8,938 bases of DNA from Pseudomonadota bacterium (GCA_030605265.1 JAUWIR010000144.1:1-8938); one strand, 5' to 3'. Counted from the first letter of the stretch, positions 1 through 6,500 are shown. Translations and numbers: made by a program. Notes: generated by a model not told the origin, from the sequence alone.

Positions 1-20
1 AAATTATGTAATTTTGTGCT

Positions 21-143
21 TAAATGATCAAGATTTAGATTAACTTATACTCGGACAGGCTGGATTATGCAAAACGCCATTATTTGAAGACACTTATTAG
101 AGAAGTACTTGCGGATTTTCCAACGGAATTTTTTTTCTATAGG
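21..143 (+). repeat. Left arm of a 123-bp inverted repeat shared by both window ends
   Basis: Position 21+k equals the complement of position 8938-k across 123 bases, with a single mismatch (A at 127 where the other arm gives G). Similarity stops at 143, where this side runs into a GTCCCC-type dispersed repeat. The arm contains a second copy of the first 20 codons of the large 1,786-residue frame, here running on for only a few codons past the arm before a stop near 200. The right arm ends at the window edge, so the repeat may continue outwards. It could be the inner end of an insertion element present in two inverted copies, a duplicated gene 5' end, or an assembly artefact. No transposase is visible. 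Confidence 0.93.
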
Positions 144-144
144 G

Positions 145-174
145 TGGAAGTTATGTGTACTCGTCCCCAATTCC
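145..174 (-). repeat. GGGGACG-core dispersed repeat, copy 1
   Basis: On the plus strand it begins TGGAAG, continues through ATGTGTAC and ends CGTCCCCAATTCC. It matches copy 2 (1493-1522) at 26 of 30 positions and resembles copy 3 (2859-2890); all three have the same orientation. The outer ends, GGAA and TTCC, are complementary. It starts one base after the terminal inverted repeat ends, so it marks that junction. Short, palindromic-armed dispersed repeats of this kind resemble REP elements mobilised by RAYT transposases, but no RAYT gene is present here. Confidence 0.7.
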
Positions 175-209
175 AAAAAGCACTTGCAAAAACCTTATAA
201 TGAAAGACC
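174..209. repeat. 36-bp dispersed repeat, left copy
   Basis: It starts CAAAAAGCACTTGCAAAAA and continues through CCTTATAAT to AAAGACC. A second copy lies at 1337-1374 in the same orientation, differing by two extra A residues and one substitution. Both copies are associated with GTCCCC cores. The pair brackets the MazEF-like module, which is suggestive of a repeat-flanked cassette but not proof of one. Confidence 0.8.
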
Positions 210-236
210 CAAACCTTTTCGTCGTAATAAGTGCCA

Positions 237-568
237 TTAACTAGGAATGTCTAAGGCCCTTCGAAGTGCAAAATTAAGCTCTTGGATTTTTTTTGGAGAA
301 AGGATACCAATAAAATTTGTTAAAACTGATCTAGGCAGGCTTACAAGTTCATCGCAATGAATAGCACTATCATGTTTTAATCCTTCATCCACACCAACAG
401 GAACCTGAGTTAATAAACCATGATATTTTGAAAAAATAGGCGCTAGATAACAGTAGGAAATTGTGTATGAAGAATGGAATCACGACTTACTATTACAAAT
501 ACTCGTGATTTTTTTGGATCTTTTGATGAAGTGGGATTCTTGACAAGATAAAGCTCTCCACGTGTCAC
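237..568 (-). pseudogene. MazF/PemK-type endoribonuclease toxin, frameshifted
   Basis: Read from a GTG at 568 that overlaps the antitoxin stop by 4 bases (GTGA), the frame gives RGELYLVKNP, then KKSRVFVIVSRD and FPTVI, then hits TAG at 443-445 (codon 42). Supplying one base there restores a frame starting APIFSKYHGLL, with VPVGVDEGLKHDSAIHC, DELVSLPRSVL and IQELNFALRRALDIPS before TAA at 237-239. The restored product is about 110 residues, the normal MazF length. MazF proteins are ribosome-independent mRNA interferases. Here the break falls just after the T of FPTVI, matching the conserved catalytic Thr strand of the family, so the toxin should be inactive. The rest of the frame is well preserved, so the lesion is recent or is a sequencing error. 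Confidence 0.85.
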
Positions 569-795
569 AATGGCACCTGATAGGAAAGAACATCCTCAGC
601 TTCTTGGCTAAGCTGTTCAATATTCTCATTGATAATATTAATATCTCTGGCGTTTTCTTCTTCCCGGATCGTTTGTGCAATAAAAGTCCTTAGGGCATTT
701 TCAATAAATTCAGAACGATTTTTATGTTGCTTCAATCTTTGATCGATAATTTTTAATAAATCTTCTGATAATGTAATAGATGTCTTGATTTTCAT
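565..795 (-). CDS. Ribbon-helix-helix (CopG/MazE-type) antitoxin
   Basis: This 76-residue protein begins MKIKTSITLSEDLLKIID, an N-terminal beta strand followed by two helices through about residue 45 (NRSEFIENALRTFIAQ). This is the DNA-binding ribbon-helix-helix fold of many type II antitoxins. The acidic C-terminal tail, about residues 46-76, is the likely toxin-binding segment. Its stop overlaps the downstream MazF-like gene by 4 bases, the usual antitoxin-first coupled layout. In such modules the antitoxin binds and neutralises the toxin and represses its own promoter. It appears intact although the toxin is frameshifted, so it may be an orphan antitoxin able to counter related MazF toxins elsewhere. 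The function is inferred from fold pattern and gene order. Confidence 0.85.
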   Translation of the reverse strand: MKIKTSITLSEDLLKIIDQRLKQHKNRSEFIENALRTFIAQTIREEENARDINIINENIEQLSQEAEDVLSYQVPL

Positions 796-801
796 ACTAC
801 C

Positions 802-831
802 AATATACCCTTACATAGAATACCTTGTCAA
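802..831 (-). promoter_or_regulatory. Sigma70-like promoter of the MazEF-type module
   Basis: On the minus strand TTGACA (826-831) is followed after 18 bases by TATATT (802-807). The expected transcription start, about 7 bases further on, falls on or next to the A of the antitoxin ATG at 795, so the mRNA could be leaderless. An AAGGG 12 bases before the ATG would work as a ribosome site only for a longer transcript. Confidence 0.6.
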
Positions 832-835
832 GTAT
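820..835. promoter_or_regulatory. Imperfect palindrome over the -35 box, possible antitoxin operator
   Basis: On the minus strand ATACTTG-A-CAAGGTAT is an inverted repeat broken by one extra G. It covers the TTGACA box. Ribbon-helix-helix antitoxins commonly bind short palindromes of this sort to autorepress. Assigning it as an operator is inference. Confidence 0.35.
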
Positions 836-1227
836 ATATAATAATATTTTGGCAATTCAAACAAATATCTCAAAAACTATCGTATCATACTCGACAGAGT
901 GTGAGACCTTCATTCTTTTTTCTTTGCTTTTTTTCAAAGTAATAAATCCTAATTCGGAAATCTTTGGCACGTCATTATTTACATTTTTAATGTCTCTATC
1001 ACCCTACCGTAAAGCTCCCCCCGATTTAAATTGATGGCACAAACAATAAAATAAAAATAGAAATAAAATTACGATTCAATGGCAAAAAATCAAGATTACC
1101 CTATAACAGCGAGTACCATATACCAGCGATAATAAAAGTAGAAGGTATATGGAGGATTACTTGAAGTATCCCCTCTGTGCCATAATGACTGAGACACTTC
1201 CTATATGTTAAATTAATATAGAGGGTG
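836..1227. other. Gene-free stretch, no recognisable feature apart from a small inverted repeat
   Basis: AT-rich sequence with no ORF that shows protein-like composition, a ribosome site or family resemblance. A short plus-strand frame at 825-1034 has biased, low-information composition and is not credible. The only clear structure is the inverted repeat at 1116-1152. The stretch may be the decayed remains of older sequence. Confidence 0.5.
1116..1152. repeat. 9-bp perfect inverted repeat, 19-base loop
   Basis: CCATATACC at 1116-1124 pairs with GGTATATGG at 1144-1152. No poly-T tract follows on either strand and no gene abuts it, so it is not a normal terminator. Its function is unknown. Confidence 0.5.
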
Positions 1228-1264
1228 GAGAAAAAAAAATAAATCCGTCCCCCTTTTTTTTCTC
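1228..1264. repeat. GGGGACGG-core hairpin repeat with A/T arms
   Basis: GAGAAAAAAAA (1228-1238) and TTTTTTTTCTC (1254-1264) are perfect 11-bp complements. The 15-base loop reads on the minus strand as GGGGGACGGATTTAT. The loop shares the GGGGACGG core with copies 1-3 although its arms are different in sequence, suggesting a family in which the core is conserved and the arms keep complementarity. The upstream ATAGAGGGTGGAG also resembles the sequence before copy 1. Confidence 0.65.
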
Positions 1265-1282
1265 AATTACCACGTCCCCAAT
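1265..1282. repeat. Second GTCCCC core beside the A/T-armed repeat
   Basis: On the minus strand GGGGACGTGG is flanked by AATT on both sides, and AATT is self-complementary. It lies directly next to the preceding hairpin, making a tandem pair of cores. Arms this short are weak evidence on their own. Confidence 0.4.
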
Positions 1283-1336
1283 TACTTAAGACAACCCATT
1301 AATTATCTTCGTGGTCACCTACTATTCCTACTATTT

Positions 1337-1374
1337 CAAAAAGCACTTGCAAAAAAACCTTATAATAAAAGACC
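1337..1374. repeat. 36-bp dispersed repeat, right copy (38 bp here)
   Basis: Same sequence and orientation as 174-209, with two extra A residues in the A-tract and one A/G difference. Here it continues into GACCTGTCCC, giving a GGGACAGG core on the minus strand, close to the GGGGACGG core of the other repeats. Confidence 0.8.
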
Positions 1375-1379
1375 TGTCC

Positions 1380-1401
1380 CTAGCTTCTGTCTAGCTTCTG
1401 G
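1380..1401. repeat. Two tandem copies of an 11-bp unit
   Basis: CTAGCTTCTGT is followed directly by CTAGCTTCTGG, differing only in the last base. It sits between two GTCCCC cores, probably a small local duplication. Confidence 0.7.
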
Positions 1402-1403
1402 CC

Positions 1404-1429
1404 CATACCCGTCCCCGATTGTCCCCATA
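1404..1429 (-). repeat. Tandem GGGGAC cores
   Basis: The minus strand reads ATGGGGACAATCGGGGACGGGTAT, two GGGGAC cores 10 bases apart. The outer ATxx/xxAT context is only weakly complementary. It belongs with the same repeat cluster. Confidence 0.5.
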
Positions 1430-1492
1430 ATTAATCAATCCTTACCTTACTAATCAGCGTCTGATAATGACAGGTTATGTAATTCAGGAAAA

Positions 1493-1522
1493 TGGAAGAA
1501 ATGTGAACCCGTCCCCAATTCC
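1493..1522 (-). repeat. GGGGACGG-core dispersed repeat, copy 2
   Basis: TGGAAGAAATGTGAACCCG followed by TCCCCAATTCC on the plus strand; 26 of 30 positions match copy 1. It runs straight into further CCCC/AATT units that extend to 1553. Confidence 0.7.
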
Positions 1523-1553
1523 CCCCAACGTCCCCAATTCGCCCCAATTCCCC
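1508..1553 (-). other. G-quadruplex candidate built of AATT-spaced G-runs
   Basis: On the minus strand there are six G-runs: GGGG AATT GGGG CGAATT GGGG ACGTT GGGGGG AATT GGGG AC GGG. Loops are 2 to 6 bases, well inside the usual G4 rule of four runs of at least three Gs. It lies about 160 bases beyond the stop of the TumE-like gene, so it would be in that transcript's 3' region. It probably arose by slippage of the GGGGAC repeat unit. Confidence 0.6.
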
Positions 1554-1709
1554 TCAAAATTATCGGAATTACCAATTTTGGTATTATCGACAATTTGCTT
1601 GCCAGGGCCGCAGATAAAAAAAATCGAAAAGTGGAATTATACAATAACGAAAAAAAATTAGTTTTCTTGAAGGATGCCAAAAATTCTATGAATCAGCGGC
1701 AAGTCGAGA

Positions 1710-2060
1710 TCATCGACTAACCGCACGGATAAATTCCATAACCCCTTCCAAACAAGTTTCGGACGAAGGTTGCAAGTTGTTTCTATGCTCCACGTGCTTA
1801 TGATGAGGAAAAGTTTCCAGGTGCGTGTGATGAGTTGCATTATCCCATCCTATCTTCAATTCATTGTCCGAGGTAAGCCAATAATAACTGTAGCACTTAA
1901 GCACTTCGCCATTCCATTGTTCAGTAACTCGCAAATTTGTGCTATCTTTAAGATACAGAATAAGTCGTAATGCCTCTCCATCAAGTTCAAGGGGAAAGAC
2001 ACGTTCCACTTCGCCGGCAAATTTCTTTTCTATATCAAGTAGCCTTTCAGTAGCCAACAT
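1710..2060 (-). CDS. TumE-family (former DUF6516) toxin-like protein
   Basis: A 116-residue protein with the family pattern: a beta-rich start (EALRLILYLKDSTNLRVTEQW, residues 29-49), then YSYYWL (57-62), WDNATHH (72-78), FPHHKH (84-89) and an amphipathic C-terminal helix. I recognise the aromatic and histidine-rich core from proteins named toxin-antitoxin system TumE family. It follows an antitoxin-like gene and its ATG overlaps that gene's end by 14 bases. GAGAAG lies 6 bases before the ATG within the upstream gene, so translation is probably coupled. Length is typical and no lesion is visible. The toxin role rests on family naming and gene pairing, and I cannot state its biochemical target from sequence. 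Confidence 0.85.
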   Translation of the reverse strand: MLATERLLDIEKKFAGEVERVFPLELDGEALRLILYLKDSTNLRVTEQWNGEVLKCYSYYWLTSDNELKIGWDNATHHTHLETFPHHKHVEHRNNLQPSSETCLEGVMEFIRAVSR

Positions 2061-2397
2061 CAGCTACTTCTCTCAAATGAAGGCCGTGCTGCGCTATTCT
2101 CTGCAAGGAATCTATATCTTGTTTGGCTTTATGAACAACTGCATCCCAATGATGCCACATAATGTAATCCTCATGCATCTCATAACTAGCATCATCGGGA
2201 ATACCATTCAAATCTAGTTGATCCAGGGTGCTTTTATACTTTTCTTCAAAGTGTCGCACCTTGCTTTCGGCGAGAAAGAGCCTCTTCCTCAAATCAGATA
2301 ACCTAAATGCTACACCATGGCGGATAATTACTTCTCTTTCCTCACGCGGTAGTGATGAAAAATCTCCCTCAATTTCACTTATTGCATCGGTACTCAT
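2047..2397 (-). CDS. TumA-like antitoxin paired with TumE
   Basis: A 116-residue, strongly helical, charged protein. Residues about 32-60 form a likely coiled coil (FRLSDLRKRLFLAESKVRHF and onward), followed by the segment PDDASYEMHEDYIMWHHW (67-84). That segment is a hallmark I associate with the partner of TumE-family proteins. A second helix covers about 85-105. It is first in the operon, as is usual for antitoxins, and overlaps the toxin start by 14 bases. GGAGG at 2409-2413 lies 11 bases before the ATG and supports this start. I see no obvious classical DNA-binding motif, so autoregulation is uncertain. Confidence 0.78.
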   Translation of the reverse strand: MSTDAISEIEGDFSSLPREEREVIIRHGVAFRLSDLRKRLFLAESKVRHFEEKYKSTLDQLDLNGIPDDASYEMHEDYIMWHHWDAVVHKAKQDIDSLQRIAQHGLHLREVADVGY

Positions 2398-2464
2398 TAT
2401 CTACTCTGCCTCCAAATATCAATTACTTATTACTCTAACTTCACTATAAAAATACAATCAATTT

Positions 2465-2494
2465 ATTATATGCAATAAATGCGCATTATTTCAA
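2465..2494 (-). promoter_or_regulatory. Sigma70-like promoter of the TumA/TumE operon
   Basis: On the minus strand TTGAAA (2489-2494) and TATAAT (2465-2470) are 18 bases apart. The predicted start near 2458 leaves a leader of about 60 bases ending in the GGAGG ribosome site. Confidence 0.6.
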
Positions 2495-2496
2495 GG

Positions 2497-2523
2497 AAAA
2501 AGGGCTTACGCTTACCTCTTTTT
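2497..2523 (-). terminator. Weak hairpin after the chimeric ORF
   Basis: On the minus strand AAAAAGAGG and CCCTTTTT pair with one bulged A around a 10-base loop, starting at the stop of the beta-helix/aminotransferase ORF. It ends in five T residues, so it could act as a terminator in either direction. The stem is AT-rich and weak. Confidence 0.3.
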
Positions 2524-3413
2524 TATTCTCCGCCAGCATAAAAATTTTTAATTTGAGACACCACAAAATGTATCTGCTGCTCAGTCAATTCCGGGTACAT
2601 GGGCAGTGACAAAATCTCTTCCGCTGTCCTTTCAGCAACCGGGAAATCTCCCCCCTGATAGCCGAGATGAGCATAGGCCTTTTGTAGATGAAGAGGAATA
2701 GGATAGTGCAATCCTGTGGCGATCCCATGATCCACTAAATATTTCATCAGGCCACACCGGTTCTTGGCCCTTATCACATATAAATGAAAGGAGTGCGTTC
2801 GCCCTTTTTTGATCAATGGGGTAATCATCTCTGCTACATCTTCTAATAATTCGCTGTAGGAATAGAAATGTGTACCCGTCCCCAATTTCCGATGTGTTCC
2901 ACCTCCGCCGGCATTGCTTATATTCTCACTTATCCAGCAGCCAATAATAGTCAGTGATGAATTGTCACTACAATATATGCCGCTTTCGCTATTTTTTCTG
3001 ATAAGGCAATTTCTGATGATTGGTATAGAAAAATTAGAGCAATGAATCCCACCACCTGTGATGGATGCTCCATTTTGTATGGTGACCCCCTCCAGAACTG
3101 AATCCGGGCCCTCAAGATGATCAAAGGCCACTACACTTACCTTTGCCTCACCATCAATGATGGTGGTATCAGGGCCGTTTTTAGATCGTAAGGTAATTTC
3201 CTTTCCCTTAAAGATTATATTCTCATAATATATCCCTGGTGACACAATTATCACATCACCATCATCAACAGCATCAATTGCTGCTTGGATACTAATGAAA
3301 TCATCAGGAACAGAGAATTCAGCCGCCTTAATGCATGGGGCAATAATCCACAATATTACTAATACAGCCAATATTGCTCCAAACTTAAGGCATGTGGATA
3401 AAAACTTTTTCAC
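2523..3413 (-). CDS. Chimeric ORF: beta-helix exoprotein N-terminus fused to DegT aminotransferase C-terminus
   Basis: This 296-residue frame has three parts. Residues 1-31 are a signal peptide: a lysine-rich start, the hydrophobic core AILAVLVILWIIAP and a probable cut after IKA/KAA. Residues 34-172 are right-handed parallel beta-helix sequence (SIQAAIDAVDDGDVIIVSPG, then GVTIQNG, IIRNCLI and IIGCWISEN). From about 186 to 293 it is the C-terminal domain of a DegT/DnrJ/EryC1/StrS PLP-dependent sugar aminotransferase (HSFHLYVIRAKNR, HYPIPLH at 236-242, FPVAER, LSLPMYPELT). Residues 173-184 come from a GGGGACGG repeat. The aminotransferase part lacks the PLP-lysine domain and would be exported, so catalysis is not expected. 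The start is GTG, with AAGGGAG 10 bases upstream. It is probably two broken genes joined at a repeat, by recombination or by misassembly. Confidence 0.85.
   Translation of the reverse strand: MKKFLSTCLKFGAILAVLVILWIIAPCIKAAEFSVPDDFISIQAAIDAVDDGDVIIVSPGIYYENIIFKGKEITLRSKNGPDTTIIDGEAKVSVVAFDHLEGPDSVLEGVTIQNGASITGGGIHCSNFSIPIIRNCLIRKNSESGIYCSDNSSLTIIGCWISENISNAGGGGTHRKLGTGTHFYSYSELLEDVAEMITPLIKKGRTHSFHLYVIRAKNRCGLMKYLVDHGIATGLHYPIPLHLQKAYAHLGYQGGDFPVAERTAEEILSLPMYPELTEQQIHFVVSQIKNFYAGGE
2859..2890 (-). repeat. GGGGACGG-core dispersed repeat, copy 3, at the gene-fusion junction
   Basis: The minus strand reads GGAAATTGGGGACGGGTACA then CATTTCTATTCC; GAAAT and ATTTC are complementary and enclose the core. 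It is in the same orientation as copies 1 and 2. Protein homology switches from beta-helix to aminotransferase exactly across it, and it is translated in frame as RKLGTGTHFY. Confidence 0.75.
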
Positions 3414-3456
3414 TCCTAACCGGCTCCCTTCTTTACCTTAATACAGAAATATTTTT

Positions 3457-3517
3457 TAGACAGGATTAACAGGATAAAAAAGAAAAAAATCCTGTTAAAT
3501 CCTGTTAATCCTGTCTA
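3457..3517. repeat. Inverted pair of CAGGATTAACAGGAT-type repeats
   Basis: TAGACAGGATTAACAGGAT (3457-3475) is the exact reverse complement of 3499-3517. A further ATCCTGTTAA unit lies at 3489-3498, and the spacer is a purine-rich AAAAAGAAAAAAA tract. The transcript would fold into a 19-bp hairpin between the two secreted-protein genes. The TAG stop of the large gene is the first three bases of this repeat on the minus strand. On that strand the hairpin is followed by A residues, so it is not a standard minus-strand terminator. On the plus strand a T-tract follows after a few bases. Repeats of this motif are widespread in bacterial genomes. Confidence 0.85.
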
Positions 3518-6500
3518 ATTATTTTTTTTATATACTATATATCCTTCATTTTTCATCTTTTCCACATCTATCTCACTCCCGGCTGTTCGGCCAAAAAAGT
3601 GATACTTTCCCGCCCATTTGGCCCTTTGGGCATCGTAGCCGCTGATACATTCAACAGGGCTATTTTCTTCTTCCGCCCTTTGAAATACTTTTTCCGGCCA
3701 GCCTGCTTGATGTTCTTCACTGGAATTTATCCACTTTAAAAGAGAACGATAGTTTACAACATTAACTCCGGGAAGAAGATCTAATACAGTATTTCCTGAA
3801 AGCGACAAAAGTGCGGGGGTGTAATCCATTTGAATCTGCACGGCTTCAGTGTGTGTAAAGTAAGCCATCCAGGACATACCGGGGATGAGATAAAAATCTT
3901 CTGCCCCTTGATTTTCAAAAGTACGCCACTGAGCGTTTTTCGCCTGTATTTTTGCTGCCTGAATACTGGCATGGGCAAGGTTGTTCCAGAGGGATGAGGC
4001 TAAAATCTCAATCTCAGGCGGCAGGCTCAAAAGGTTTAAGCCGGGCCAAAGAGTAATTTCATTTTGCAGGGGGGGCACTGAAATAGTGAAGCTGCAGGAA
4101 GCTGTATTTCCATAGTCGTCAGCTGCAGTGCAGGACACCAAAGTGTCGTTGAGTGGAAAAATGCTGCCGGCAGAAGGATTGCTGGTAAAAGTAATCGTAT
4201 GATCAAGATTATCTTGACCGCTTGCGTTAAATTCTACTATGGCGCCCGAGGGGGTATATTTGGTTATTAAAATATCCTGCGGGCAGGTTACTTCAGGCGG
4301 AGTGGTATCCATGACGTGTATTTTGACAAAGTTATTCTCCTTGCTCTTCTCCAAAAATATATTCTCAGGATCAACCTGTACGCAAATGCTTAAGGGGCCG
4401 TCAGGATACTCTTTTTCGGTTATGTCCCATCGTAAAAGCTTCTCGGCGCTCTCATCCAAACTAAGAAAGGAAATGGTCTTGGAAGCCAGAAGCGCGCCAT
4501 CAGGGGAATTGAGGCGGTACTCTAAAGGAATATAAAAGGAGGGCACAGAGCCTTCATTTTTAACCTCAACAAGAATATCTAAAAAGTTTCCACTCTGAGT
4601 CACCTTTCCCCCTAAGAGGGCAAAATCAGGTAAAACAGTAACTGCGGATAGTATATTATTCGTTTCATCCTTTTCAACAATATTCCCCCGGGGATCTAAG
4701 ATTACAAAGATTTCATGGGTGTCTTCACCTTCGGGAACACACCAGTCAATGCTGACTATTTGACTTCCCCCGGCCGAAAGGGGGTCGGTTAAGGTAACTG
4801 AGCCAATTAAAAAATCTTGCTGAAAAGGGGTTTGATCATAGAAATGAACTATGACATTATCCAAACTAAAATTTCCTGAGTTTTTGATATCAGCTGAAAT
4901 GGTTACTGTATCACCAGGCCGGGGACTAGAATGAGAGAAGGTTATCCCCTCTGCTTGAATAGATAGATCATTACAAAAGGTATAGCGCAAAACATATAAA
5001 TCATTTCTCAAAGACCTGGCTACATTTTCAAAAAATACCTCTTCACCGTTTACCTCTACTGTTTCAGTGACATATTCAATAATATCTTTATTGTAGGCCA
5101 TTATCAGATCACCGGTGGAGGAAAATAGGGGAACATAATATTTTTCCACATCATCATCCTGCAAAAGCCGGGTATCTTTGCTCCAGTGATCGTGAGTGGG
5201 ATCATAGAGGATATAAAAGATATCATTGCCCAGATCATCAGCTTGCTGCCAAAAAATCACCAGGTTGCCCTGATTGTTCACTGCCAGTTTATAGTTTAAA
5301 AACTGGGCTGTGCCGCTGTTTTCTCTAATTATCTGATATCCTCCTGTAGCCAAATCATCAAGCAGAACCAGCCGGCCGTCTCGTATCCAGGTAAGATATA
5401 ATTTTCCAGCACTGTCGTAAACCGCACGGGGGGGATGGTCCGAAACATTATCATTGGTCAGCCGGCTTGGCCCTGTCCAGGTTGTGCCGTCATATAACAG
5501 ATAGTAAAGGTCTTGATCGTTGGTTGTGCTAAAGTTTCCATCCACATCCATACTCCAGACTAAAATCCCCTCATCCCACATGGCCAAGGTATGCCCAAAG
5601 GCATTGGCCTGATTGCTGAGGATCATCTGCGGGCTTTCCCAGGTGTTGCCGTGCCAAAGGGTAAAATGAAAATCACTCGGTGAGTTACTGTCTCCCATTA
5701 ATTCATTGTCCTGATTTGATTCCCACACTAAGGCCACATTCCCTTTATAATCCGAGCAAAGCAGGGGATTGCCGTCCAAAAAGACGTTATCAGTTAAAGC
5801 AGCGGGGGCACTCCAAATATCCGTGTCAAAATCATACTTTGCCCAGACAATCTCCATCTGAGAGGCCATCTCATAAAGGTCGAGTGAATCAAAGTTCTCA
5901 TCTTTTATCCTTTGCCATACGGCAATGGCCCGGCAGTGTTTATCAAGTGAAAGCCGGGGGTTAAACTCCCCGCGGGTGTCGTCTGCAATGGGTAGAGGTG
6001 AGCACCACTTTTGCCCGTCATAGGCTGTGTAAGCCACCTCTGTTGCCTGCAGGACCGGATCATTGGGATCATAATAGATAAAGCAAAGAAGAAGGCTGTC
6101 GTCTTTTTCTATTAATTTAGCCTCGGAATAAGGGTAGACATTTTCTATGATCTTATTAATGGTTAACATACCGTATTCGGCAGGCACATCCCTTGTCATT
6201 ACAGGTTGATTGGCTACAAATGTTGAATAACCCCTGGTTAAAAAATCAGTGGAAATAGGCTCAAATAGCTGATCTTGTATACCCTTTAATTTTCTCTCAA
6301 GCCCCTTTACTTCACTTTCGTAATTCACCCCTCCTTCCCATCCTGAAGCATCGGTGTATTTCGTGTAAAATATAACAGTGGCTTTGCTGTTAATAATTGA
6401 CCAAATCTTTATAGTAGAAGAATTTCTTATGGTAAACATTACTTCCTTTATATAGCTCGGATTAGCAGGTATTTGATAGATAACTGAACCGGTGCCGTCT

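Noticed and set aside
480..680. A 66-codon minus-strand frame between toxin and antitoxin
   Set aside because: It overlaps the better-supported antitoxin and MazF frames in another phase and has no recognisable motif.
825..1034. A 69-codon plus-strand frame
   Set aside because: Phe/Leu/Ser-rich composition from AT-rich DNA, no convincing ribosome site and no family resemblance; it also overlaps the antitoxin promoter.
145..1553. A CRISPR array formed by the repeated GTCCCCAATT units
   Set aside because: Spacing is irregular, units vary in length and arms, and there are no uniform spacers or cas genes.
1568..1586. Hairpin AATTACCAA/TTGGTATT as a terminator for the TumE operon
   Set aside because: Short, bulged stem with a 2-base loop and no T-tract after it on the minus strand.
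1450..1680. Frames of 64-76 codons on both strands around the C-rich repeats
   Set aside because: Their sequences are translations of the GGGGAC/AATT repeat units and homopolymers, not protein-like.
1658..1840. A minus-strand frame overlapping the TumE end, ending LDLPLIHRIFGILQEN
   Set aside because: Considered as a frameshifted TumE tail, but the in-frame TumE end at EFIRAVSR already has the family's usual length and a C-terminal helix.
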